A stretch of DNA of 64,000 bases from Cladochytrium replicatum (taxonomy: Eukaryota > Chytridiomycota > Chytridiomycetes > Cladochytriales > Cladochytriaceae). The notes beneath the pieces were generated by a model. It ran no database searches. It had not been told where the DNA came from and was given only the letters and a program-made list of their open reading frames with translations. This document shows positions 55,753-64,000 of this stretch, piece after piece. The stretch's first letter is position 1; each line of letters starts with the position of its first letter. The translations under genes were made by a program, and so were the position numbers. The stretch is from positions 219,245-283,244 of the forward strand of contig JAHLKD010000079.1 of the NCBI GenBank assembly GCA_025526935.1, given 5' to 3'.

Positions 55753-58700
55753 TGTGGACTTTTCGTTCTGGAACCTTCAACTGTAGAGGTTTGCCTCTGG
55801 ATTTTTCAGATTTACTTGCTTGGCTTGTTACTCATCAGCTTGATTTTTTAGTTTTAACAGAAACTCATCAGTTAACTTTAGACAGTGTTTCTTCAGAGTA
55901 TTTGTTGTTTGATTCTCGTCCTCCACCAGACGCTCCTTTGGCATCTGGTGTTGCTCTTCTTATTAACCCACATCGTTGCAGTACTTATCAATTTAGGTTG
56001 ATTGCATCAGTTCCTTCTGGGTTTGGTTTGTGGTTTAGGTTTCGTCAGGTCGTGATTGGTGGATTTTATTTTCCCCCACGTTGGACTGCGGAAGACTGTT
56101 TGGGTGCATTATCTGATTTTCCTCAATTTGTTTCGAATTCGGATACACCAGTAGTTTTGATGGGTGACTTCAATTTTAGAACTCAGAGCACTGGTGATCA
56201 TGTTACTAATGCCCGTGCCAGAGCACTTCTTCCTTTTTTTACAGCCCACTCACTTTCATTGGTTGTCCCAGCTTCTTCTTCAGCTCGTCGCCCAACTTTT
56301 CGTTCCCACTTAGGGAGTTCAATTATTGATTTGTTTTTTGCTTCTACTTATGTGACAGCTTCCTCTTATTTAGTGCATGATCAACCCCAGTCTATGGCTC
56401 CCCATCCTTCAGACCATTTTGCAGTGACCTGTTCATTTTCTTTAGCTGGCCCAGATCCTCAGGCCACTGTGCCTCCTCCTCTACCTTCTTGGAATCTCCC
56501 ATTGTTAAAGGATGAAGTTATTCGTAAGTCGCACAGAGAAACTGCTAAGATTCTGCTTCCTCCAACATCAGAGGCGCTAACAGCAGCATTGGAACCACTT
56601 CAGGTCCCTGTGGGGACTTCTCTTTCTCGTGCAGTGGCCCAGGGAGCAATTGATTCCGCATTTCAAATTATAGTTGATTTTGTTGAGGCAACAGCAGTTC
56701 TGACATTGGGACCACCAACACCTCGTCGTAGAGCACCAGCGACCACTCCTTTGCCCCCTGAGATTGCTTTGTTGCGTAGTAAGGCTCGTTCAGCATTCCG
56801 TGACTATTATTCCCTCTTTCACCACAATTCTTCTGACCCTCTTCTTCCTTTTCTAAGAACTCGCCAACGTGATAGTCACAAAGCATTCAAATCAGCTCTG
56901 AGATCACACAGGCGTAAGACAAAAGCAAATTTTTTTGATGACCCTAGTTCTTCATCAGTGCCTTCTCTTCTGAAACATGTGTCTCATGCTCGGCGCTGCG
57001 CTAACTTTCGTACTTCAGCTAATGGTTTAGATTTTGATCCTCAGTCTTTAGCCAAATATTCTGATCATTTTGCTAGTGTCTACAATGCTCAAGCTGCTGA
57101 CCCAGTTTCACCTTCAATTGTTCTGTGTGATTTTCAGCTGCCATTGGATGTTGAAGCTTTTGTTCTAGCTATTAGGGACTGCCCTTTGGAGTCTGCCCCG
57201 GGTCATGATCGTCTGCCTGCAGAACTTTATCGCCCAATTTCAGCTATTCTTGCTCCATTGTTCTTGCAACTTTCTCAGTCCATTTTTCGCAGTAGTCTTA
57301 CACCCACTTCATGGAATCTTGGGCTTTTGCACCCAGTTTGGAAGCAACGTGGTACGCTTGGTGATATTACTAATTATCGCCCCATTACTCTTTCGTGTGT
57401 TGCCCGAAAAATTTTTGAGCGAGCTTTGTTGCCACATCTTTATTCTGCTATCACGTCTCAACGCCCACTTGATGCTGCCCAAGCGGGATTTCAGTCACAC
57501 CGCTCGGGAATGGAATGTGTTTTTGGTCTTCAGGCATGTATCTCCCGTGCGTCTAATGCCAAGGTTCCTTGGGTTGCTGGTTTTTTAGATATTCAAGCAG
57601 CTTATGACACCACAAATCGTGCAATTCTTTGGGCTGAGCTTCTTTCTAGGGGAGTACCGTTGCCATTTGTTTTTGTTTTGAAGTCTCTGTTTGATTTTTG
57701 TTCTTCCAGAGTGGTTGTTGCAAATTGTTTTTCAGATGCTTTTGATTTGTTTAGAGGTTTGTTTCAAGGTTCTGTTCTCAGTCCACTTCTCTATATCACT
57801 TTTCTTGATCCTCTACCTGGGCTCCTCCGACCATTTGCCCCACCTATAACACTCTTTCATCCTGCCAAACCACGATATAATTCTTTTTTATTTGCAGATG
57901 ATTTGGCCTTGTTTGCAATTACTTTGGATGCTATGCAGGTTCTTCTCTCTGTTTGTGACCAGTTTGCCCAAGCTCGTGGTTTTTCTTTTGCTCCTTTGAA
58001 GTCTGTGATTCTCACAAAAATTCCTATTCCTGCTCATTCGCCTTTGCTTCTTCATGGTCAACCTCTGCCTGTCAAGCCTTCATTTCGTTATCTGGGTTGC
58101 TTTTTTGGAGATACTGGATTTGATGTTTCACTGACTATTTCCCATCGACTTGCCAAAGCGCGCGCAGCTTCTTTTGCTTTGCTTTCTTTTTCAAGGATGT
58201 TTGGTTCTCATTCTCTGGTTGTGGTTCGTCATTTGTTTTTGTCTTTTATTCGACCTACTCTTGAATTTGGTTTATATTTTATTCTTCCCTCTGTTGCTGT
58301 TTGCAAACCAGTTCGGACTTTTATTCACCAATGTTTGTGTCGATTTCTTCGCCTTTCATTTTCCACTTCAATTGCTGGGGTTTTACTGTTTTTTAAGTTT
58401 CCTGACCTTCAGTTTCGGCTTCAATATCTGCAGTTTCAGATGTTTCAACGTTGGCTGGATGATGATGCCCCTGATATGGTTCACTCTATGTTGTCATTCT
58501 TTCTTCACCAGGGAAAGCACTTTCGTTGTTCTCCTGTCCCTTTCAACAATCACTTCCTCTTCCCGGCTGCAAATGTTGTAGTTCCCAAACCTTCTGATGT
58601 TATCGCAAATCACTTTCACCAAGTAGCCTCATCTGCCTATGGTTCTATAGCTGCTAGCTTTGCTCCCCTTGCATCTGCACACCCTCATGCGCTAGCAATT

Positions 58701-59063
58701 GCTCCTCCATGCTTCCCTATTTCGTCAATCTTGAGGCTTCTGCAGTATCGCCTTGGACGTTTGTTTTATCACCCCCGCAAGCAGTGTTGTCACTGCCGCA
58801 CTGCAACTCTCTCTAGATCTCATGTTTCAGAATGTTTGCGTCTTGACCTATTGTTGCCTCCTGTTCCTGTTCCTGTTTTACAACTTCCGCTTGACGTTGC
58901 AATTGATAGCCTTCGTCCACTTCGCATTGTCAACCCAGCGAATCTTGCACCGTGGTATCTAGTTTTTCGTTGTCTCCATAAGATTTGGCTTCACTGTATG
59001 GGTCTGCCATTAGAAGTTTCCCCTCCAGACTCCCTCTTTGGCCCTGCATTTGTGGATCTTTAA
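55752..59063 (+). CDS. LINE A ORF2: endonuclease-reverse transcriptase (1103 aa)
   Basis: The start codon overlaps the ORF1 stop (TAATG), which fits termination-reinitiation. Domains in order: EEP endonuclease (about 1-235; TFNCRGL, TETH, GDFNF, SDHF), a linker (about 240-430), reverse transcriptase (about 450-800; NYRPITL, FLDIQAAYDT, QGSVLSPLLY, catalytic FADD at 714-717) and a C-terminal CCHC-x8-H-x3-C motif. Compared with copy 1 it has 20 extra residues after DEVI (bases 56524-56583). LINE B ORF2 has coding sequence at the matching place, so the long form is ancestral. No RNase H seen. Confidence 0.95.
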   Translation: MWTFRSGTFNCRGLPLDFSDLLAWLVTHQLDFLVLTETHQLTLDSVSSEYLLFDSRPPPDAPLASGVALLINPHRCSTYQFRLIASVPSGFGLWFRFRQVVIGGFYFPPRWTAEDCLGALSDFPQFVSNSDTPVVLMGDFNFRTQSTGDHVTNARARALLPFFTAHSLSLVVPASSSARRPTFRSHLGSSIIDLFFASTYVTASSYLVHDQPQSMAPHPSDHFAVTCSFSLAGPDPQATVPPPLPSWNLPLLKDEVIRKSHRETAKILLPPTSEALTAALEPLQVPVGTSLSRAVAQGAIDSAFQIIVDFVEATAVLTLGPPTPRRRAPATTPLPPEIALLRSKARSAFRDYYSLFHHNSSDPLLPFLRTRQRDSHKAFKSALRSHRRKTKANFFDDPSSSSVPSLLKHVSHARRCANFRTSANGLDFDPQSLAKYSDHFASVYNAQAADPVSPSIVLCDFQLPLDVEAFVLAIRDCPLESAPGHDRLPAELYRPISAILAPLFLQLSQSIFRSSLTPTSWNLGLLHPVWKQRGTLGDITNYRPITLSCVARKIFERALLPHLYSAITSQRPLDAAQAGFQSHRSGMECVFGLQACISRASNAKVPWVAGFLDIQAAYDTTNRAILWAELLSRGVPLPFVFVLKSLFDFCSSRVVVANCFSDAFDLFRGLFQGSVLSPLLYITFLDPLPGLLRPFAPPITLFHPAKPRYNSFLFADDLALFAITLDAMQVLLSVCDQFAQARGFSFAPLKSVILTKIPIPAHSPLLLHGQPLPVKPSFRYLGCFFGDTGFDVSLTISHRLAKARAASFALLSFSRMFGSHSLVVVRHLFLSFIRPTLEFGLYFILPSVAVCKPVRTFIHQCLCRFLRLSFSTSIAGVLLFFKFPDLQFRLQYLQFQMFQRWLDDDAPDMVHSMLSFFLHQGKHFRCSPVPFNNHFLFPAANVVVPKPSDVIANHFHQVASSAYGSIAASFAPLASAHPHALAIAPPCFPISSILRLLQYRLGRLFYHPRKQCCHCRTATLSRSHVSECLRLDLLLPPVPVPVLQLPLDVAIDSLRPLRIVNPANLAPWYLVFRCLHKIWLHCMGLPLEVSPPDSLFGPAFVDL

Positions 59064-59312
59064 CGTTTTCTTTTCTCATTATTTATTACTCACCTGTTTT
59101 TTGGCACCTTAGCAGTATCTGACGGGTTGCCACAGGTTTGAGTTTACATTCTCTGTTTTGCTTTGTTGCTTTTCCTTATGCTGCGCGCGCTTCCCTATGT
59201 GCTGGTCCATGACCATCTTGTAAGGCACTTTGGGTGTTGTTTTTTGTTATGCACTGTATGTGCAAAATAAATAATAATATTGTTAAAAAAAAAAAAAAAA
59301 AAAAAAAAAGGC

Positions 59313-59612
59313 CTCATAGTGGCTCAGTCGGTACGAATGCGACTTTTCGAAGCTAAAACTCCGCGGTTCGAATCCTATAGGGGACTGGATTCGAATTTCC
59401 TACGAAATATATCTCTCGCAATATCGTGTCACGTGCAAGTACCGCGCCACACCTCCTTCGATTCGCCATTGCCTTCGCTCCTCTTTCCTACGGCTCGCAC
59501 GGCTCCCCAAGTACTGAAGATTCCAAATCTTGGTTGAAGTACACGTGGGTGACATGTACTGATTAAGCATTGTCAATACATGTTATAACATTCAAAAAAA
59601 AAAAAAAAAAAA
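59313..59612 (+). mobile_element. tRNA-derived SINE, copy 3
   Basis: Same family as 24294-24590, with A box, B box and a LINE B-like tail ending in A19 (59594-59612). One extra A in the head (GCTAAAACTCC). Placed directly between the poly(A) of LINE A copy 2 and the truncated 5' end of LINE B copy 3. Confidence 0.93.
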
Positions 59613-59618
59613 GTGGCG

Positions 59619-60563
59619 ATGCTGGATCCTATGCTTGCACATTTGCCGAGGGACACTCCTGCTGAATTTTTTAGTGTTTGTCGTGATATGGCCGAGGATC
59701 TGGTGGGTCGCTTTGGGAGGCCGCTGCCTTCGCCTTCACCTCCAGTTGCCCCAGTCTCCCGCCATGATGATGTGGCTGCGCCTGTGTGCCTTCCCCCTAG
59801 ACAACTGCATGGTAATCCTCCAATTCAGGACGATCTTGGGAACTCTGGTGCTCCTGGCCCTCGCCCCCCGTCTAGTCGACCTGCCCCACGTGGACCTCGT
59901 GGTCCACGCACTTATGCCGCTGCTGCTGCCAATGCCCGTGCCCGTGTGCTTGAGAGTCTCCCCACACTGAGTGCTGAATCTCGTACAGAAGCTGTCAGGA
60001 CTGCCCTTGCTGGTCGTGACCCCACTTCGAATGTCAGCCTTCGTGGCCCTCGGCCTGTCGTATTCTATCCTCCGACCTCTCCGCTGCTGGTCTCCCCACC
60101 TGCTGATCTTCAGGCCCGTGTGGATGATTTGACCACTGTGTACATCAAGGACATCATGAGACAGCGGCTCAGCTTTGTGCGGACCATGCTGAGGGCTCTC
60201 TTGGGCGATGAGGTGGTGCGTGGTATCCGCCACATCAGTTTCGTTGGTCGCAACATTGCTTCCTTTATCTGTATTCGCTCAACCGCAATTGCTCTCCGTG
60301 CGCACTTCTCCACCCAGGAAGCTTCCACTGACGAATCAAACCCTGACTTTCTTCGCCGAGCCTCTACTCTGCCTTTGGAGCAGCGGGAGGCTGCGGTCAG
60401 GGAAGTTGTCCACAAGAGATATGCACATATCCTCAGTTCAGTTACTGATCCTGCTATTTTCCTGTATGTCCGTGGTCAGCTCCCCATGGATGCTCAGGAA
60501 ACTGTGCTGGACAGTGCCCGCGGGATTGCGCGTCAGCCTCGCTCAACCCATCTTCGTCAATGA
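59619..60563 (+). CDS. LINE B ORF1 (N-terminally truncated, 314 aa)
   Basis: The frame is open from the element's first base; ATG 59619 is the first Met. Aligned with LINE A ORF1, the start falls near its residue 200, so the N-terminus is missing. The conserved block reads LTTVYIKDIMRQRLSFVRTM, RGIRHISFVGRNIASFIC, LEQREAAVREVVHKRYAHIL and DPAIFLYVRGQL. It ends CAATGA, overlapping the ORF2 start. Confidence 0.85.
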   Translation: MLDPMLAHLPRDTPAEFFSVCRDMAEDLVGRFGRPLPSPSPPVAPVSRHDDVAAPVCLPPRQLHGNPPIQDDLGNSGAPGPRPPSSRPAPRGPRGPRTYAAAAANARARVLESLPTLSAESRTEAVRTALAGRDPTSNVSLRGPRPVVFYPPTSPLLVSPPADLQARVDDLTTVYIKDIMRQRLSFVRTMLRALLGDEVVRGIRHISFVGRNIASFICIRSTAIALRAHFSTQEASTDESNPDFLRRASTLPLEQREAAVREVVHKRYAHILSSVTDPAIFLYVRGQLPMDAQETVLDSARGIARQPRSTHLRQ

Positions 60564-63500
60564 TTAGTGTTCGAGTTGGTACCTTCAATTGTCGCAATTT
60601 GAGCTTTGGAGTTCTTGATTCACTGTTTCGTTTTATGCGCGCAAATCACATTGTTTTTCTGCTCCTGACTGAAACACACCTTTTTCCTTTAGACCCGCTG
60701 CCTTCTCCAGATTTGATTTTTGACACTCGTTTTTCTCCTGGGTCATCGGGTACACGACGGGCTGGTGTGGGAGTCTTGATCAATCGCAGTCTTTGTAGAG
60801 CTTCTGATTTCCGTCTCGTTTCTAGTTATGGTGGCACCTCTCTATGGTTTACATTTCGTGGGCTTTTGGTTGGAGGGTATTATTTGCCTCCATGTGGTAT
60901 TGCTCAGGACCCCTTCCTTGAAGAGTTTATTGCTTCACTTCCTCAACATGTCCCGTCGTCTCCGTGCCCTGTTCTTTTGTTGGGCGATTTCAATGCCCGT
61001 TTTTTAGCTACTGGTGATCATTCTTCAAATCGTAGGGGTAGGTTGTTTGAGCAATTTATTTCTGCCGCTAGTTTCTCTCTAGTTAAGCACCCTTCCTGTC
61101 ATAACCCCACATTTTCTTCTCGCAATGGTGACTCCATTATCGACTTGTTGTTTGTCAATCCTCTGCTTCAATGTGATCCTATTTCTTACATAGTTCATAG
61201 TCGTCTAGCCGACGGCGAGTTTATGCCTTGGGCTTCTGACCATTTTCCGGTTACAGCTGTTTTCTTTTGCTCCTCCCAATGCCAGCTGCTCCCTCTGCTG
61301 CACCCCCCCACAAGCGCTGGGCTGCTCATCTGCTTGCGTGAACCTGCTGTCTTTCAAGCAATGGAGGATGTGGGACATTTGTTTTTTGATCCCACCCTTG
61401 CTGATGTCAATGCTGCACTCAGTCTAATTTTAGAAGCTCCCGCCTTTGCCCAAATGTCTGTGGATGTTGCACAGGGATGTATTGACTCTGCATTGGATAT
61501 TATTTTGTCCTTTGTTACTTCATGTGCTGCTTGTGTCATTGGACCCCCCAGTTTAGTTCGCCGTCGCCATGCCCTGCCATTGTTGCCGCCGCATTTAGTG
61601 GCCTTGCGACGGAGCTACTTACTTGCTCATAAGCACTATTTATCTGTTTCTTCCTGTGATGATCCTGATCCTGGTTTAGTTGAGTATTGCCGCTTGGAGC
61701 GTGACCGGCTATCGCGTGAGCGTGTCAAAGCTTTTCGTACTTGGTCTCTTTCTCAGCGAGCTCGAGAGGCTTCTGGCGACAATATGTTTAGTTCTTCTCC
61801 TAGTTCTTTAACCGAGGTTAGCAAAGTTCTTTCCACCGCGCGTAGGTGTCATCAACGGCGCTCAGCTGCAAGTGGTTTATTGTCTGATCCTGCCTCTTTA
61901 TCTCATTATCGCAATCACTTTGCCTCCGTTTATCAGACTCAGTTTGCACAATCCTCTGCCAGTGCAGAACACGTTCGTCTACATGCGCTGAATGATTCTG
62001 TGTCAGTTAGTGTTAGTGACTTTGTTTGTGCTATTCGTTCTTCCCCAAACAACTCTGCTCCTGGCCCAAACCATATTCCAGCTGAGTTATTTAAGCCGTT
62101 AGCTTCTGATGTTGCTATCCTTTTTGTTCAACTTTCAAACGCTATTTTCCGTTCAGGTTTGTCGCCCTCTGCCTGGAATGCTGGCTTGTTGTTACCTGTT
62201 TGGAAGAATAAGGGCTCCATTGGTGATATTAGTCAGTACCGCCCCATTACTTTAACCAATGTTGATAGAAAAATCTTTGAGCGTACCCTGCTTCCTATGC
62301 TTGTAGCTCATGTTGGTAAACTTGATCCCGCCCAAGCTGGTTTCCAGGCCAATCGTTCAGGTGTTGAGTGTGTTTTTGCATTAGATGCTACCCTTCGACG
62401 GGCTTCCCGCACTGCTCTGCCTTATTGTGTTACTTTCTTAGATATTAAAGCAGCGTATGATACTGTGCATAGGCCTCTTTTGTGGGAACGTCTTCGTCAA
62501 TTTCCCAGAATTCCAAACCGTTTGATCTCTGTTTTGATGAGTATGTTTGATCGTTGTTCTTCTCAGGTTGTTATAGAGAATCGTTCTTCTGATTTGTTTT
62601 CGCTTCCACGAGGTCTTTTTCAAGGTTCTGTTTTGTCTCCGTTCTTGTACTCAGTTTTCATCAATCCTTTAGCACAGCTCCTTCGTCGTGAATCTTCTCA
62701 TCTTGCTAGGTTTTCTTATAACACTCCTGTTTTCAATTCGTTGTTTTTTGCTGATGACATAGCTTTGTTTTCTGCCACCCCTGAGCAAGCCCAACGTGCA
62801 TTGAAAATTTGTGAAGATTTTGCTTTAGCTTCTCATTTTGTGTTTTCACCTTCAAAGTGTGCTGTGTTATCTTCTCAACGGTTACCCACCCCCTTGAAGC
62901 TTCATGGCTCTGCCCTCCCTGTCAGAGGTTTCATTTAGATACCTTGGTCACTATTTTACTATTGCAGGGTTTGATCTTGCTGCAACTATTGATCATCGCT
63001 TAGAGAAAGCTCGTGCCTCATTGTATCTTTTTGCACCTTATGTCTCGTACTTTGGTGGGTCTGCTCCTCGTGTTGCCAGGTTGTTGTTTTTGTCTTTATT
63101 AGACCTTCACTTGAGTTTGGTTTAGCACTTATTCAGGCCTTCCACTGCTCAGCTTCAGGTACTCGAGCGTTTTTGTTATCATGCACTGTGTCGTCTGTTT
63201 TCGCTAGCCCATACCACTTCGCGTGTTGGTTTTGTGCTGTTAGCGCAAATTCCTACTTTTGATTTCAGGCTGAGTACCTTCAGGCACGTATGTTTGCTCG
63301 CTTGGTCTAGTGATTCCAGCCCTCTGTTACCAGCTGCTGTGTTGCAATTCTATCGGTCATCTCCAGTCGGTTCTGGTTCATCTCCTTATTTTTCCGCTGT
63401 CACAATTGATCTCATTGTTCCTATGCCTGTAGGTGGCTTCCCACTTCATCCCGTTTGATGTTGCATTTTCCAGTCTTTAAGCTGTTGCCGATAATGGACC

Positions 63501-63950
63501 AAATTGCAGTTTTCGTTTTGCCCCTGTCCGCAATTTGAAACTTCGCCACCCTTTGTTGCTACCCCCACACCAACATCTCCCAACAGTATGTCTTCGTTTG
63601 TTCCTGCTATATCGGCTTGGCCGCCTGTTTCCAAACCCCCGACCTTATTGTAGGAACTGTCATGATGCCCCTGAAGTGTCGCGTGCCCATGTCTCTGTGT
63701 GTCTACATTTGCGTGCTAGTTTGTCTGCTAGTTTTGATTTAGGCCCGCCTGACGATCCCCGCCTACCTCTTGACATTGCAATTGATATGCTTTCACCACG
63801 GCCTTTTTATCCTTCCCCTGCTTTTCCCAGTGGGTTCTTGTTCTTCGTGCACTTAACCGCATTTGGTCAAACTGTCTTGGTTATGAGTTAGTTTTGTCTC
63901 CAGCTCCTGATTGTATCTTGTCTGCTTTTGTTGATTTGGATATGCCTTAG
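60560..63950 (+). pseudogene. LINE B ORF2 with 3'-half frameshifts
   Basis: Open from ATG 60560 for 792 residues. EEP endonuclease (VGTFNCRNLSF, LLLTETHLF, LLLGDFNAR, SIIDLLFVN, SDHFPVT) and reverse transcriptase (YRPITL, FLDIKAAYDT, QGSVLSPFLY, FFADD) are present. An extra C near 62922 shifts the frame. A lost T near 63096 and further indels to 63640 break the rest. The C-terminal zinc-binding motif (CRNCHDA...HVSVCLH) and the FVDLDMP-type end are readable in pieces, to the stop at 63948-63950. Confidence 0.88.
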
Positions 63951-64000
63951 TGTTTTGAAACATTTTACTTTTCCTACGGCTCGCACGGCTCCCCATGTGC

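Larger units (their letters stand above)
54277..59309 (+). mobile_element. LINE A, copy 2 (apparently complete, intact ORFs)
   Basis: (CT)n leader (54278-54320), ORF1 54331-55752, ORF2 55752-59063 overlapping by one base (TAATG), ~220-bp 3' UTR and A25 tail (59285-59309). Both ORFs are open, so it may be competent. It is near-identical to copy 1 apart from a 60-bp ORF2 segment, one nonsense change and a few substitutions. It points away from tRNA-Gly and is followed head-to-tail by SINE copy 3 and LINE B copy 3. Confidence 0.95.
59613..64000 (+). mobile_element. LINE B, copy 3 (longest; runs off the window)
   Basis: Begins inside ORF1 right after the SINE poly(A), so it is slightly 5'-truncated. 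ORF1 and ORF2 overlap (ATGA at 60560). The 3' UTR (TTTCCTACGGCTCGCACGGC) continues beyond the window. The endonuclease and most of the reverse transcriptase are intact. From about 62920 onward there are several small indels relative to copies 1 and 2. Confidence 0.93.

Overview
The window looks like nuclear DNA of a fungus, most likely a zoosporic chytrid (inference). Genes carry many short GT-AG introns of about 47-70 bases. Recognisable housekeeping genes are TAF11, an M1 aminopeptidase, a sugar-nucleotide epimerase and a Hook dynein adaptor. Three tandem genes encode Trp-Trp ankyrin-like repeats, a protein style I associate with Chytridiales. The standard genetic code fits every model. Coordinates of spliced genes are outer limits; exon joins are in the evidence text.

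Left part (1-14 kb): the end of an unrecognised gene, then three minus-strand ankyrin-like genes (one short, one broken by four frameshifts, one intact) with TAF11 on the plus strand among them. From 6.2 to 14 kb the DNA is gene-poor: a decayed Ty3/gypsy-type integrase tail, two GGGTC-rich repeat blocks, a damaged coiled-coil gene with a 97-bp tandem array upstream of it, and other remnants.

14.3-23.8 kb: one six-exon gene for a single-pass membrane protein of about 3064 residues with three different repeat families.

24.2-34.9 kb: a convoy of retroelements between divergent tRNA-Pro(TGG) and tRNA-Trp(CCA) genes. On each side, elements stand head-to-tail with 5' ends toward the tRNA, the nearest starting about 9 bp from the mature tRNA 5' end. 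Members are two non-LTR LINE families (called A and B here), a tRNA-derived SINE whose 3' tail resembles LINE B, and an ORF1-only element with a LINE A 3' tail. The two trains meet at a (GA)n tract.

35-51.4 kb: ordinary genes. On the minus strand are an M1 aminopeptidase, an unrecognised Ser/Pro-rich protein, a broken lectin/cysteine-rich gene and a multi-pass membrane protein. On the plus strand are a UDP-sugar epimerase and a Hook protein.

52-64 kb: a gene-poor stretch, then tRNA-Gly(TCC) followed by a second convoy (LINE A, SINE, LINE B) with the same spacing and polarity. This LINE A copy has two intact, overlapping ORFs (TAATG) and is nearly identical to the first copy, so the family was probably active recently. 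The strongest candidate for an undescribed system is this tRNA-upstream LINE/SINE/ORF1-only consortium, together with a 60-bp GT...AG segment that is cleanly missing from one LINE A copy.
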